A DNA stretch of 64,000 nt, from NCBI RefSeq assembly GCF_003945595.2, contig NW_024104096.1:1793501-1857500 (forward strand), given 5' to 3'. A program made the translations under genes and the position numbers. This document shows positions 49,852-63,400 of the stretch, in pieces (the stretch's first letter is position 1; the number at the start of each line of letters is the position of its first letter). Source of the DNA: Pipra filicauda. Lineage: Eukaryota; Chordata; Aves; Passeriformes; Pipridae. Below the pieces are notes generated by a model that searched no databases, was not told the origin of the DNA, and saw only the letters and a program-made list of their open reading frames with translations.

Positions 49852-50225
49852 TAGAATCATACAAAAACTTAGGTTTTGATATATGCTGAAGGTCATCTAG
49901 CCCTGCCACAGAACAAAGCAGTGCTGAATTACAAGTCAGGTTACATTGCACAGCCATTTTTCTGGTTGAGTTTTGAATATCTCCAGGAACTGGGAATTCT
50001 ATGGCTTCTCTTGGAAACTGTTCCTGTGCTTAAATATATATAATTATATATAGCTGTTGCCTCCTGTCCTTTCACCGTACATCTCTTAGAGGAGCTTGTT
50101 ACACTCTTACCTGCAACTCTCCTTTACACAGTGGAAGGCAACAACTATATTCTTTAGCCTTTTCTTCTTCAGAGTAAAAAACCCCAGTTCTCCAGAGCTC
50201 TTCTCACTAGGTCCTTTTGATTCCT
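49852..50225 (-). mobile_element. CR1 LINE 3' end, minus strand, older copy
   Basis: Read on the + strand it shows the reverse complement of a CR1 3' end. AGAATCATAC and an AAGGTCATCTAGCCCTGCC block come first. TTGAATATCTCCAGG, TGGAAACTGTTCCTGTGCT, CTCCTGTCCTTTC and ACCCCAGTTCTCCAGAGCTCTTCTCA follow, corresponding to the antisense of the CR1 3' UTR and ORF2 end. An AT insertion (ATATATATAATTATATATAG, near 50035) interrupts it. It is more diverged than 44632-45095. Confidence 0.8.
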
Positions 50226-53200
50226 TCTTTCCATTCACTCATGTCAAGTGTAGTCAGAAAAATGAAATAGAATCAACCTGTATTTGCTTGATCTAGTATG
50301 ATAGTTATGCAACTCTGCTGTAATCTTTTTCTGAGTTTGAGTGTATGTGAGGTAGAGAGCTCTAAAATGACTCATGACCTACCTGGGGATAAAATCTAGT
50401 CTTCTGACTACTGACTGAAGTTTTCTGACAGATGAGCTATGAGTCTAGATTTTAATGCCAAGTTTTAATGTCAAGTTAGCCATCTTGTGGAAATTTTTCT
50501 TTTTTCTTTTCTTTTTTCTTTTTTTTAGATTTTGCAACAGGGATTTATCATAAAAATTGAGCAGCTAGACTGGGCTGAAGAGTTTCAGAATTGCAAAGCT
50601 CCGAACCTCTCATCTTCTACCCCACTAGTTGTGGGGTAGCCAAAGTACTCCGTGTTCCTGCCCTTAAAGAAAGGAGCATAATTTGTTGAAAAGAAAAAGA
50701 GAGTAACTGTGGGACTTTCCCATAACTGCTCTTCAAATCTTAAGAAAGTTCTTTTTCTATTGTTGACTCAGTCTTATTTTTCAGGGTTCTCCAGTTCTGT
50801 CCTGAGGAAGCTTCTGAATTATGTGCCGTCTATACTCAAACACAATTATGATAATTGTATGTCATTGACCTTCATAGGATCTAAAAATTATGTAGGGCCT
50901 AGGTACCATTGTATTAGGCACCGTATGTTCCCTTGATGGTTTCCTTCTCACGTTTTTCTGAATGTTTTTCTTCATTTCTATACATTTTGCTTGGTATAAT
51001 CTGAAAAATAATCCCTTTTTGACTGATGGGATGCTTCACGTGTATCAGATTTTAATTTCAGTGATGGATGTGACCTCTCTTGTTCTTTATGTTGCGTTCA
51101 CTGTGGTTTCACTAAGCAATGGCTTGGGCCTCAAAGATTTCACTGTTTACAGACTTATTCTTTCATGCAAGCTTCCACTTTTACCTGAGCACTCAACTAA
51201 AGTACTTGGCCAATTTAATTTCAGTTTTGAACCTTTGTGTTTGTACTGGTTAAAATTTTTTTTTTCACTCTGTCATCCAGTATAGCTAAATGTACATAGT
51301 ACAGACAGTGTAGAAGGAAAACAATATCCTAGAAGTGAATCTTCCTAAAATTTCTAAGGCTGTTAAGACATGAGTTTAGAGGCAAAAAATGTTTTGCTGT
51401 CCTTTTCTCCCATACATACATGAGTGTACACACAGACACACAGTGTCTTATTCTTACATACACACAGAGTGTTTTCTCCAGGACTATCCTAGAATTAGGA
51501 GAATTGCACTGCTGAATTCTGATCCAAGAGCAATCCAACTCAACTTGTTTAATCCATGGATCAGACTTGTCTTATGAATGTGGTAGTATTATATACCTCA
51601 TACAATTGTGGGGTTTATTGTTGGTTTTTTTCCTTCAGGATAAGTTAGAAACTTCAGTGTACACTTTTGCTTAAACAGGGTATCTGTGTTGTCTGTTTTT
51701 TAGTTTTCCATTAAAAAAAATTATGTTGTCAAAGAATAAAATTTAGAAAGAAACAGTGTTTTGTTTTATGGAACTCTACTAAAAAAAAAAAAGAATTAGT
51801 GATTACATTAATGGCTTTTTTTATACATATTATGTTGTTAGTGTAGAATGTCACAGATAATTTTTAGAGAAGCTCACCTAGGCTTTGCAGGTTGTTTATG
51901 CTTTGGGTTTTTTTCAACACCTAATTTGTGTGATATAATAATCATTTTTTTTCTACCCTTGAATGTGGGTCTGCTGTTTTCATTTTTAATCAGCTCATTA
52001 GAATTCATATTACTAGAATGCATATTATGAGTGTTAAAATAATTTTTTTAAAATCCCTCACACAAATTTAGAGGTCCAGACTTTGCCCTCTATGACACTT
52101 TTCTATTGTTGAAAAATCTGGATTATTTGGAACTGTCTTTTAACTTTTTCAATGCTAATACAATTTTTGCTCTAATGTTTACAGTTCCTCAGAAATATAG
52201 TTTTAATATTAAAGATGCAGAGTTTTTGTCAGAAATTATTGTAGATTTCTTTAAAGGAAAGACAGATCCTTTCTGAATAGAGTTGAAAGAATAAAGGAAG
52301 TGAGCTTGTGTTACAGGTTGAGTTGTTTTATGTTTTCTCCTAGTATGTGATATCAGGGAAGTTACTTTGCCTTCAGTGCCTCTTTTTGTAAAAAAAAACC
52401 CAACCAAACTAATCCCTCCAAACCAGACACATATATTTCTCATGTTTACTGATCAACTAATTAGTTCTGTATCTGTAAGCATCTTAAAATACTGCATTAT
52501 AGTGCATAAAATACCATCTAACATGTATTCTTGACAACTGCATAGTCACAGCCATGAAATGTGATTTATTGTTTTCTAAAAAACAAAAAAATCTTACTCT
52601 AGTAATTCAAGTATTTTAATAAAAAATATGCAATAAACTGTGGTTTTTTTAGCTATATTGTCATCACCTAACTGTCCAATAATACATATTTAGGTACTCT
52701 TAAACAGACTTTTTTGTATTACCCTAGATTACCTTTTGTTTTTCACTCAACTTATTCTGCAAAATTACAGCAATATAAGATTACAGAAAAATGTGTGAGA
52801 ATTATAAACTTTGGCTTTACATTTCAAGTTTCTGGCGTTCTTTCTCAGGTGTACCCATTTTATAAAGCCTCATAGTACTATTGACATGACTGACACATAG
52901 TGGAAGTTTCCTAACTATGAAGACATAAGGCATCATCATAGATATCATATGTCAGTATTACTCAGAAAATTCATTAAGTACTAAAAGTTCTTTTTTACTT
53001 TAAAGTCTACAGCAATTTGATACTGATTTTTCATTATTATATGTACGTCATATTATCTCTTTTAAGTTAAAGTATCTACTTACACTTTTTCTTTAGTCAT
53101 TGCATATATTTTTTGATGTACCCAGCAAGTGCCCTACATTCTAAGTATTCCTTATCTTCTAAAAGGAAGGGTACTTTTAAATAAAATTCTACTTTATGTT

Positions 53201-53852
53201 AACTCAGATGACCTTGCCCTCACTTACCCTCAGATTCTTGTGTATAGGCTGTAGCTTGTTCACCAAAAAGTTTTCTGTTGGACCATTGTTTTAACTCTTA
53301 TTTATGGAATTTCTTGCAGTCTGTTTTTTTTTAAATTCAAAATACCACAATCATGAAAGATTGTAAATTGTGAACGCTGGGGGGAAAACATTATATTCCA
53401 ATGAAATTCATACTTCTGTGTTGCCACTAATAATGGAGCCCAACTTAATAACATCTAAAATGTATATTATTCTCTTACCAGTAGAATGCATGAAGATAAG
53501 AGTTTAATATAGGCTTCAATTCTCTTGGAGTAACACAAATTGTATTTGTGACATATATAGAAAAAATTTTTAGTTGACATTCCACTAAGCAAAAACAAAA
53601 CTGTTTTAAGAACACTTGGTAACAATAGCTCAGGAAGAATTAACTAACAATATGAGAGGGAAACCTACTGTGCATCCTGAGAGATCAGAACAAATATTTA
53701 ACTTTAAAAATCTGTTATGTCTGACAGCACCAAAAATCCTGTGTGAATGACAGTGATTATTGAAGATGGACTCTGAGGGATTCTCAGATTACTTAACTAT
53801 CTCTTTCTACAAGTCACATACTATATCTGAATGCCTCTTTACCCAGAGGAAA
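50226..53852. other. Intergenic, no recognisable gene
   Basis: Contains a pure pyrimidine tract at 50494-50526 that runs into TTTTTTAG. A 107-codon + ORF at 50962-51285 is Phe/Leu-rich without a recognisable domain and is treated as chance. Confidence 0.5.
50494..50526 (+). repeat. T/C-only tract
   Basis: 33 bases of T interrupted by single C residues, followed by AG. It is a simple-sequence tract that also looks like a splice acceptor; no donor pairs with it. Confidence 0.7.
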
Positions 53853-53970
53853 AGGTAGGCATCCCAAAGAGTGATTCATCCCACCTGTTTTTCAGATGAA
53901 ATGCATCTAGAGGTGTCTGACACTGACTATAGAGGGAATCCAGTGGTTAACTTCAACTAGATGCCTACCT
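53853..53970. repeat. Inverted repeat, 11-bp arms about 96 bp apart
   Basis: AGGTAGGCATC at 53853-53863 and its exact reverse complement GATGCCTACCT at 53960-53970. The inner sequence is non-repetitive and of average GC. It could be the ends of an old MITE-like element or chance. No flanking duplication is visible. Confidence 0.35.
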
Positions 53971-56900
53971 CTCACACAGCTCACTGTGAATGTGTTACTG
54001 ATGTACAGCTAAGGAAAACTGCATGATTACTCTGTCATGATTAGTACACCTGTGCAGACCTTGAGGCTTAGAAAATACAGCTGGCAATCTAATGTTAATG
54101 GACAAACTGTTAGTGTAATTTAGGTGAAATGTTTTACATTTAAGAACCCTTTTTCCTTTTTTCCTTTTTCCTGATTGCAAATTTGCTCTTCTCAGATTAT
54201 TACCAAAAGTCCTGTTGCCATAGCAGCAAGTTTCTGCTTTTTGAAGAAAACAAAGGACAGTGTGACATATACAAAATAAGCATAAATGTTTTTGTGGGGA
54301 GAGGGTAAAAAAAGGTACTTATGTAAAGTACATTTATAGATGAAATTATGTTGTGTCATTTACCTTCTGCCAAATGAAATTATAATAGTATTGAGAGTCT
54401 GTTTTCTACCAGGGTAGAGCAAGGACCACACAGAACAACCTTGATGTCTTGCACAGGTGATGATGTACAAGACACAGCTCATTTATATCTCCTGAAAAAA
54501 GGTTTAGCGCAGGTTAGAAGTGGAATAAATGTTAAAATTCAACTACATTCTATGCTATGCTGTGGCTAACTGGTGCTGGTATGGCTGTTCACGTCTACTG
54601 TGTTCTCATTTTCATACCATTTCTCTCTTGCACTAAATGAGAGATACAGAGCCATAAGTGGCTGAGCATTTGACAAGTATTATGGAAAGGACGTGGTGAA
54701 ATGGAAGATCTATTCTTGATCTAGAAGAGGAAGTCTGTTTTAAAACACTTGAGTTTTATGGGAAAAGTGAATTTTCTAGAAAGGACAATTCCAGCTAAGG
54801 TGAAAGGTTTTGAACAAATATAAGTGCATTTTTTTCAAGTCTTTTAATTGTATTCTTGGTTATACCACCCTGTAGGACTCCCTATGTGATGTACATGCTA
54901 CTACATCAGTGCACCGTCATCATGGGCTGGAACTTCAGGCCTGTGCTGCCTTCTGACAACTGAACTTTCACTGGATCAATGCTGCTTTCTCTTCTAAGGC
55001 TGTCTTCCACAGGCTACTTGATATTGTATCTTCAAGGCCAGCTCTTTAAAATTCCTCTTTTCTTAATTTCATGGTCTGCTTCTTACCATGCAAAGCTTTG
55101 GCAATCATTTTCCTATTATTAAAGGACATTTCACAGTTTATTTTCATGGGTTGAAAGCATTTCTTTTGGTTAAAAATAATGAATAAATAACATTTTACAG
55201 CAGACTTGTGCACATAAGCATTCTTCAGTGAGTAGCATGATGATTTCATTGTTTGCATGTTTAACTTTAGGTTGTCTGCAAGACACAGAGATGCCACCTC
55301 AAATAACTGGTTGGTGGTTTTTTTGTTTACGTGTGTGGATATTCTTCTAGAAAAAATGTGCATTTTAGTGAGCTGCAAGCTCTATTTAGACATCTTGATC
55401 TTCCTTTGAGAATCTTCGTTTTCTCAGAAATAAATAGATTTCTCAAACTCCTATGAATTTAGCCACTTCTCCATAAGTTTCCTTATGCTCCTGAGATGAC
55501 TTTCCACAAGCTAGTGCTTCAGAAGTCCTGCCAGGATTCTCTGTTAAAGATCTAGCAAATAAGAGAGCTAACAATTGTAAGGGTTTTCTGAGTGGATTTG
55601 AACAGATTTCATAAAATGAAAGATGTCAGTTTTCTACAGTATTGCTTTTGAACAAATGTATTGTTTCAGTCACAGTGAGTTCAGGGATTTGGTTTTTTTT
55701 TGTGTTGGGTTTTTATTTATTTGTTTTTGTTTGGTTTGGGTGGTTTTGTTTGACTTTTGTTTTTGTTGTTATTTGATTTTTCTGATATTTAGGGCTTTTA
55801 TGCTGTGGTGCTGGGTTTTGAAGGGGGGATTTTTCACTGGTAAGAATTATAGGAGAATTAAGGTTTTCTAAACAAAATCTTATCAGTATCTTTTCAGGTA
55901 TTCTCCTACTGTGTGTGATGGTAATTCTAATTCTCAATCCTCTTCATTTTTAGTTGTAAACAAAGACATAGCTTCTCATTTCCCAGCCCCTAGTTTTAGT
56001 CATTAATGTATAGGAACTGGAAGAAGGTGTGAATGAATGCCACAGCTAAAGAATGTTTCACAGCCTACTTCTGCTGTTTTAGCACTTTATGGTAATTCTT
56101 TTATAAAATGACAATAATATTATGATTTTTTTCAGACACAACAAACTTTGTATCTTGTGAAATTTATTCTGCTACTCAGCAGGAATTTTTGCAAGTTCTC
56201 TCCAGCTGAAGCAAACAGATTTAGGTAGATTTGTGCAGTTCCATAAATTGCCTTCTCACTATCGTGTGATTTAGTTAATACCACTTATTTTTCCTCCTCT
56301 CCTGATTAGAATTTATTTTAAAAAAGCAAGAGAGAAATTATGTAATTAAATATGTGTAAATTTAACAACATCAAAAATCTTTGTCTTTGGAGGGTTATTT
56401 TTTTCCTGAAGCATGTGTGAAAAGTAGGCAAATGGAAATAGCAGCTTTTCCTGCAGTAATTTTCAGATAACTATATGGATAAGAGTTCTACTTATGTAAT
56501 GAAACCTGTCATTTTCTCTACCAGTGCCAAGTGGAAATCAAAATGACTAAATGACACTTAAATTCAGTTCAACAAAAGACAAATATAATGACTAAATAGC
56601 AGATGAATGGTCAATAAGCTAAAATGAAAATGGATAATGCACGATGTACCTTTCAGAAGGTACTGTAGTAATTTTTTTGAACAGCTAATAACCCCTTTTT
56701 TTGGGTAAACTACAAGAAATAAGACCACCAGCAGAAAAAAAATATCATAGCCTTTTATACTCTCTCCTAGTGTACTTCCTGAGGCAATTAGAAATACTAG
56801 AAGACTAAACTTAAATTAAATTTAAAATTGATTGAACTAAGACAAGAATATCTAACTATAAATTTATTTTGATCTCCTCCCAGTTGATTTTAATAAAACA

Positions 56901-59900
56901 GCATTGCAGTTAGTTGGCTGAAACTGAATAGCAGTAAGAGAATGGCAGAAAAGTTAGGTTGTGAGGATCATTCTTTACATAGTGTTTCCCATTGTCAGTT
57001 ATTTGCATTGATTTGATTTCTTCTGTGTATACTGTTTAGGGGCTAGGACATATACAACTGCTTAAAACATGAAGTGCCAGACCATACATATCAAATAGCA
57101 TAATTATCATTTGTATGTCTAGTACCAAGAATTTAAAGAATATTTGCACAATATTATTATTCTAAGCTAAAAATATTTGCTCTGAAATTACTTTAAATTA
57201 GTTAACAAGTTACAAAATCACAATAGAAACATACTAAAAGAAACCAGTATTATTGGGAATGCAAATGATGTATTTCTCATCTGGCAGAGGTATGGAGTAT
57301 ATTCTGAAACTATTTTATGTCTTCTAAAATAATGGAGAGTTTCTCTTCACGTTAGCATAAAATCTCCTATTATTTCTGAAAAGCTGATTTCTATATAGCT
57401 CTAACAACCTTGAGGTCTATAAGGTAGAGAATATAATACCTCTCTCTTGTGATTTTCCACTTTACATTGCTGCAAAGCCTGACATTATTGGTTTCCAGTT
57501 CAGAGCCAACACCTGCAGAAGTGGTTGAATTTCTGTGAGGTTATTTCAGTTCACAGGCCTCTTAAATCAGTAGTATATTCAGTAGTACATTCAGGAGCAA
57601 AAAGCATATTTGAAGATGTAGTTAATGAATTTATATCCAAGTGCCTAATTCTTAATAATTTGGGAATTAATAATGCAATATTTTTTGAGAACATGAGCCT
57701 ATGTTCATAAAGGTTTCTTTGTCAGTTTTGTTGACAATAACTTCACATATTGCAAAGTCCTTTTTGTTTTCCGAGAAGGAAATAAGAAAAATAACCTTAA
57801 ATATGCCTAATTTCAATCTATACAGGAAATAACCTATAAAACAGAAAATTATTCAGGGGGGAGGGGCAAGGGAAGGTAGTGCACATTTAAATAATAAAAA
57901 TATTTTTAAAAGCACTGCATTTACCTGATATATTCTGCAACTTCTTCCTTCTAATGCAGAGAATTCTAAACTTCTAGAGGTTTGCTTGGGATCTCAAAGG
58001 ATCAGAATAACTCCCAGTTCCCCAGCACCATGCCAAATTCCTATTTATTTCTTTTTAATGAAGAAACTCCTTTACTCACTCAGAATGTTCAGACAATGCT
58101 GTCAATGATGCTTTACTGATGCTTTATTTATTTATTTAAAGATACTTACTTGACTACTCTAGAAAAACAGTTATAGCTTGGCTGACAAGTTGGCATCTGT
58201 TTTTTTCCAGTTGTTCTATTCATGGTTGCATTAGTTATTTCTGAGGTTACCGAGTGTTTTCTTTCCTGTTACACCACAATGTCAAAGTGTTTGTTGTGGT
58301 GTGCGGTGTATTTTTTTAGAAGTGCCTTCCTTCTTTAGCAGGAACTCCTGTCTTGCCTTTTATTTGGCCCAGAGACAGACTGCTTGGGAGAAAACCAGTT
58401 TTGATGATGGTACAGGAGCCTTATGTAGCTAAAAGCAATATGTAATTTATTTCCCAATTAAACTGTTTCAAGATTTTATATTCCTAGCTGTTTTACTCTT
58501 TAATTCAATATGACTTTTAAAACATGCTTTGATAAAATTTCTTTTTAGATATCCAAAGGATGTTTACCTACAGCAAGGTAGAGTGAACCCATACTTTTAC
58601 CTAAACAAAAAAATAGTAGCCTATTGGCAAACTGAAAACAGTGGTTGCTTAAGCATGAAATTATCACAAGCTTTTTTGTAATGTGCAGCTGGACTATTCG
58701 TTTGTGGTTTTTATTTTGTCCATTTATTAGTAGTTTACATCTGCATTAAGTTACTACATGCTTGCTGAATGTGAAGAATATTCCCCTTCGAATGGGACAA
58801 ATAAAATATACAAGGAATTTGGGTACCTCAATAACACATTCTTAGAAGGATCTTCTCAAAAAGGTAGAGCGGTTACCATATAAAAAATCATGGAAAAATT
58901 TTCATTTTCTACTTAACATCCTTGTTTCATTTTCTCTCTTTTCTCTCCCAGCTAGCAAAAATCTATTCATCATCACAGACAAAGAATGGCATTTTTCTGA
59001 ATACTTTGTATCTGGGGAGAAATTACTCTTTTTCTTATTGACTCTGTCATAGGGGATTTGTCCTTTATTGTAAAGCATCTTAATGCTATTTTTTCTTCCT
59101 CCAAATGCTGTTCCATGGTTCACTGATACAGGAATCTACATGTCTAGGCTAGGTTTCTTCAAGTGCGGTGTCAGAATGTATTTCTAAGTTTCTCTTTGTG
59201 CTTTGACTCTGAGTACTCACCTCAATCCTACTATGCATTTGGTGAATGTTTTTTGGGTAGCTTTTAATGATTTGTAATTTCAACATCCTCAGTGAGAAGT
59301 ATGTTTTAAGAGAGGTGTGCTTGGTACGGCAGATTTGTTCATGTTTTTTCTCTTCATGTTTTATTATATTCTGTGCATCACATTTTAAAGACACTTTAGG
59401 TCTGCAGGATGTTAACTTGTATGGTATTTGGGGATTTTTATTTTTTTTTTAATTTTGCATTGCACAAGTATGTAATAATTATTTCCCTATGCCTTCAAAA
59501 AATTAATTTCATACTTCATCCTTAATTAGACAATCCAGAACCCTGTTGCAAAATTATTTTATTTCCTGGTTAACTTTAACTGTCTCCAGATACTTATTGC
59601 CCAGTTAGAGTAACTGAGGCAAATAAAACTTATTTATGAATGTAATAAATCTTGTAAAAGTACTCCTTTTTCTCTAATAAGTATTCTTGTATTGTAATTT
59701 ATGTGATTGAATGTGGTCTGGTATAATATATGTTCAGCAAATAGCAGCAGTAGGGTTGAACAACTTTAGGACACTGGTTGGTTGGATATTCACTTTGAAT
59801 GTTTATAATATGTTGTGGCTCACTTACATGCTATGTTTTTGCTCCATGAATGATTTTTTTTTAACAGAGAGACAACTAAGAATGAATAGCATATTTTGTG

Positions 59901-60219
59901 TGCTTATTTCCAACCCTTGCTTCAAATGTACTTTACAGAGAGTAAATGCTAAAGTGTGTATTCACACTGTGTAACTTCAGGCACATAAATGTAATATCTG
60001 TGTTAAGAGCTGCTTTGAATATTGTCAGATAAGATGATGAAGCAGAAGGGTTCCTAATTCTATTCTGGACAATTTACTGAAACTATTAAACATTTATACT
60101 AAGAACAGATGAGAAGGAACTGCAGAGCTTGTACAATAATAGAAAAGAGAAATATTGAGTAAACTACCAGAACATTAAGGTTGCTAGTGAATTGAACATG
60201 TGGTGGCAGACAGTACATC
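53971..60219. other. Intergenic, no recognisable gene
   Basis: Contains the G/T-rich tract at 55688-55785. The 110-codon minus ORF at 55046-55378 is Lys/Asn/Phe-rich with no domain and is taken as chance. Confidence 0.5.
55688..55785 (+). repeat. G/T-rich low-complexity tract
   Basis: Almost only T and G for nearly 100 bases (runs of T with GGTTTGGG-type interruptions). It creates long spurious ORFs on both strands. Confidence 0.7.
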
Positions 60220-60480
60220 TGTTGCAGCACAGAGCAGGGATCCTGCGCTTAGACTCGTCTCCATGCCAGGGCTGCCTGGATAAGGGAAAGCTTCGCTAGC
60301 TTGGTGTGCTCACTGGACTCATTTGGGGCTGTTGGCTGTGCCCAGCAAGCAGGAGACTGTTAGGGAGAAGAAGCCGGGGTGGAGGCAGGAGCCCTGGTGC
60401 ATTGCACATTTTATCTGCTCTCACCTCACTACTGAGGTGTACCTTTTCTGCTGAAGTTCCTGATTTACAGCAAGGAGTTA
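60220..60480. other. Small GC-rich segment
   Basis: About 260 bp with more G+C and several CpGs compared with the AT-rich neighbourhood. It has overlapping ORFs on both strands but no domain. It could be a repeat remnant or a regulatory element; nothing is recognised. Confidence 0.3.
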
Positions 60481-63400
60481 ATGACTGTGTCAACATCTGA
60501 CGTTCTCACTCAGTATTCATAAGGCCAGAAAACTTGCTTAGTTAGAGTAATCACTGTGCAAAGACTGAATCTCAGACCGCCTTATGAATTTATAAGCCAA
60601 TACAGTAGAATAATGTTGAGTTTATGCTCATGGGTACCAGGAAATAGTCCTTACAGGTTTTGGGCTCACAGATTGTGGAATATAGCCTTTTCCATGTTCA
60701 TGCATCAAAGAAAGGAATGAGAAGGGGCTTCTTAGAATTGTCTGCATGAATATGTTTTTGTACTGTGCTCCACCTCTGGGGATATGGAGTCTTTGGAACT
60801 TGGGATAGTATTAGTTTGGCATCCCAAGAGCACAAAAAGGAGCCCAGTGGAAATGCACACATTTTCCATCTAGGTTAAATCCCTAGTAGAAGATCAGTAG
60901 AAGATCATCCTCCTTCTGCTTAACTCTTCGTGTCTGCTACTAACTATTTTAATAAGCAAGAATTTTTAGGCATGAAAGCTTTCCAGTTTAAGTCAGCCAC
61001 CTCCTGTGCTTATTCTGAGATTCATAAATACAACTAAAAGGTTTTTGAACCTTTTCAACAATTTCAAAAAGAATAATTTATTTCGAAAGAGGATTAACTG
61101 TTTAAAAGCTAGGGTTTTTTTCTCCCCAGCTGCCAAGTAGAAATGTGTATTTCTTCATTCTTAGCAGGCCTCTTCTGTATTTTAACAGTGATTACTGTTA
61201 TTACCTAGTAGTCCATGCATAAATTTTTCATATAGACAGCATCGCACTTTCCAAGCTATATACAGTGTTTCAATGAAAACCTCTGTCAAGGGCAATACCC
61301 TGTTATTTTCCACCTTCATAACACTTGTGCGATGCACATTATTCAAAAAATTAAAAAGGGATCAAATAATTTTCCTTTCTCCAATATAAACCAGAAACTG
61401 TATTATATATGTGTGCAGACTCATGGCTTTGGCCACACTTAATCTTCCAATAATATTTTCTGTATTCATCTTCTCGATTAAAACATTTATCAAAGAGAAC
61501 TACTGATAACTCTTGAAACTGTTCAGATAGTCACTTTTTAAAGAAATAATGAGGGAGAGTGTCTTTTGTTATAGTTTAGTAGATGTTCTTTTTAAATTAT
61601 ATGCAACATGACAGTTACAATTTTCTTTTAGGTGCAGTTGATTGTGTTTAGCAATGACCTTTAAAAGTTCTCATCATAGTACATTTTATTCACTGCTTCT
61701 AATCCTTCAGAAAAAAATAGCTAAGTTAAAAATGTCTCACTAAAAATACACCTAATGATATTATAAATAACATAAGAGATAACTTTGGCCTTTTCCAAAG
61801 CTCTTAACCTGAGAAGCCATAGGCTGCATATGGTATTATTATGCAGGAACTCCAGGTTTTGCCAGAGTCCTTGAGAAAAATGAAGGAAATAGAGCACTGA
61901 TATTCACAAATTTAGGAGAACTTGCACAGAATATGTTGCTTCTAAAAGATTTCAGCTCTTAATCTTTGCCAGAGAAGAGCAGTAAAGGGTAAACTGATCC
62001 CTTTTTTTCCTATTTATATTACCTATTGACATAGTGTTTTCTGAAATACAAGAATAGACTAGAGAGGCATACTCTCAAATGTTGTTCTTGATTATGGTAA
62101 GAAGAACATTTCAGCTTATTTTATTAGAGTTAATTGAACTACTAATGTGAGTAGCTAATATTCTTCGTATTTTTCAATTGGTAGGTTTCCAGTTTGGCTC
62201 TCTATTCCACTTTAAAGTGCAGTTTCATCAATTCAACTGTCATCTTGGCAGCAGAGAGGGTCAGACTCAACTAGTTCAAAGCAACTTGGCACAATGTCAC
62301 TTCTAACTCCGCTTCTGTTTGAAAAGAAAAATATTTCAAGGCCCCTTTTTGCATTCAGATCTGTGTGAATAATGCCTGTTAGGTTATCAGTCCAATGTTG
62401 TCTTGCAGACAGTAATCCAGAAATAATAACTGAGAAAGATATGAGTGAATATCAGTGATTGGCATGAGAGATGATCATTATTTAACAACTAAATTCAGGT
62501 TCTCTGTTTTCTGTTTTCCAAAGATCCATGTTTGTACAGTTTGATTTTGATGACATGGTAATAAAATATAGGCAAAATTATCTAAGTTTTGGTGAAAGAC
62601 AACTGTGATTCAAGAATAATCTTCTGTTGAATATTGTCTCTAGTATGCAGAAACCTCGTTTTTGAAAAATTGTTCAGAGCTGAAAGTGAAGAAATTGAGT
62701 TGGAGGGGTTTAAAAGAGGACCACATGTAGCTTTTGTCTTACAAATCAGACTTTGTGTATTAGTTGGATGACTAATTAAGTTACCTGTTAGTAGAAACAG
62801 ATTTACCTGACTTTTACTGCTCCTAGTGAAGTAAGTGTTAAGGGTCCATTGGTTTCAGTTTAATAAGGAAGGTTTGGTCTTATACTTAATATTCAGAAAG
62901 ATTTTATTTGCAATGTTATTGAATTTTATCTTGATATGGATTCTCTGAACTGTCACAACAAAATTATTGCCTATCTTAAGGAGGCTGGAAAAGAAACAAT
63001 CTTCAGTCAAGGTCCCAGATGGGTGCTATAAATGTAGTTCTCTCCTGCTGAGGGGCAAAGTGCTCTCAGTGTCTGTAACTCCCCATGACCTAAGAGAGAG
63101 AGAACATTACTTTTGCTAACTCCTAGGATAGTAGGAGTTAATGTCTGAAAATTCAGGATGCTGAAAATTCTGGATGCTGAAAACTCTGAAGATTTCCCTT
63201 CTTTCATCCTATGCACATATTTTCCTTATCCTGTTGTAGGAAACAGCATATATAGGATGTCCTACATCCTTTTGTATGGCACAGTTTGAAGGCATGAGGG
63301 CACATATGCTTTTGGAGAGGAACACACTTTCAAGGGTTACAACACAATGTGAAATCAGCAACAGAGTCAGCCCTGATGTTCCCAAAGAGTGTGTGGAGTA

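Noticed and set aside
50962..51285. A 107-codon + strand ORF with hydrophobic stretches
   Set aside because: It is Phe/Leu-rich as expected from T-rich DNA, with no family resemblance and no promoter or splice evidence.
52340..52400. A stretch resembling the core of a MIR or CORE-SINE
   Set aside because: Only a loose resemblance over about 45 bp, too weak to call without alignment.
53225..53250. A 21-nt minus-strand micro-exon ending at GTAAGTGAGG
   Set aside because: The acceptor side lacks a convincing pyrimidine tract and no partner exon is visible.
55046..55378. A 110-codon minus-strand ORF
   Set aside because: Lys/Asn/Phe composition typical of A-rich chance frames; no motif.
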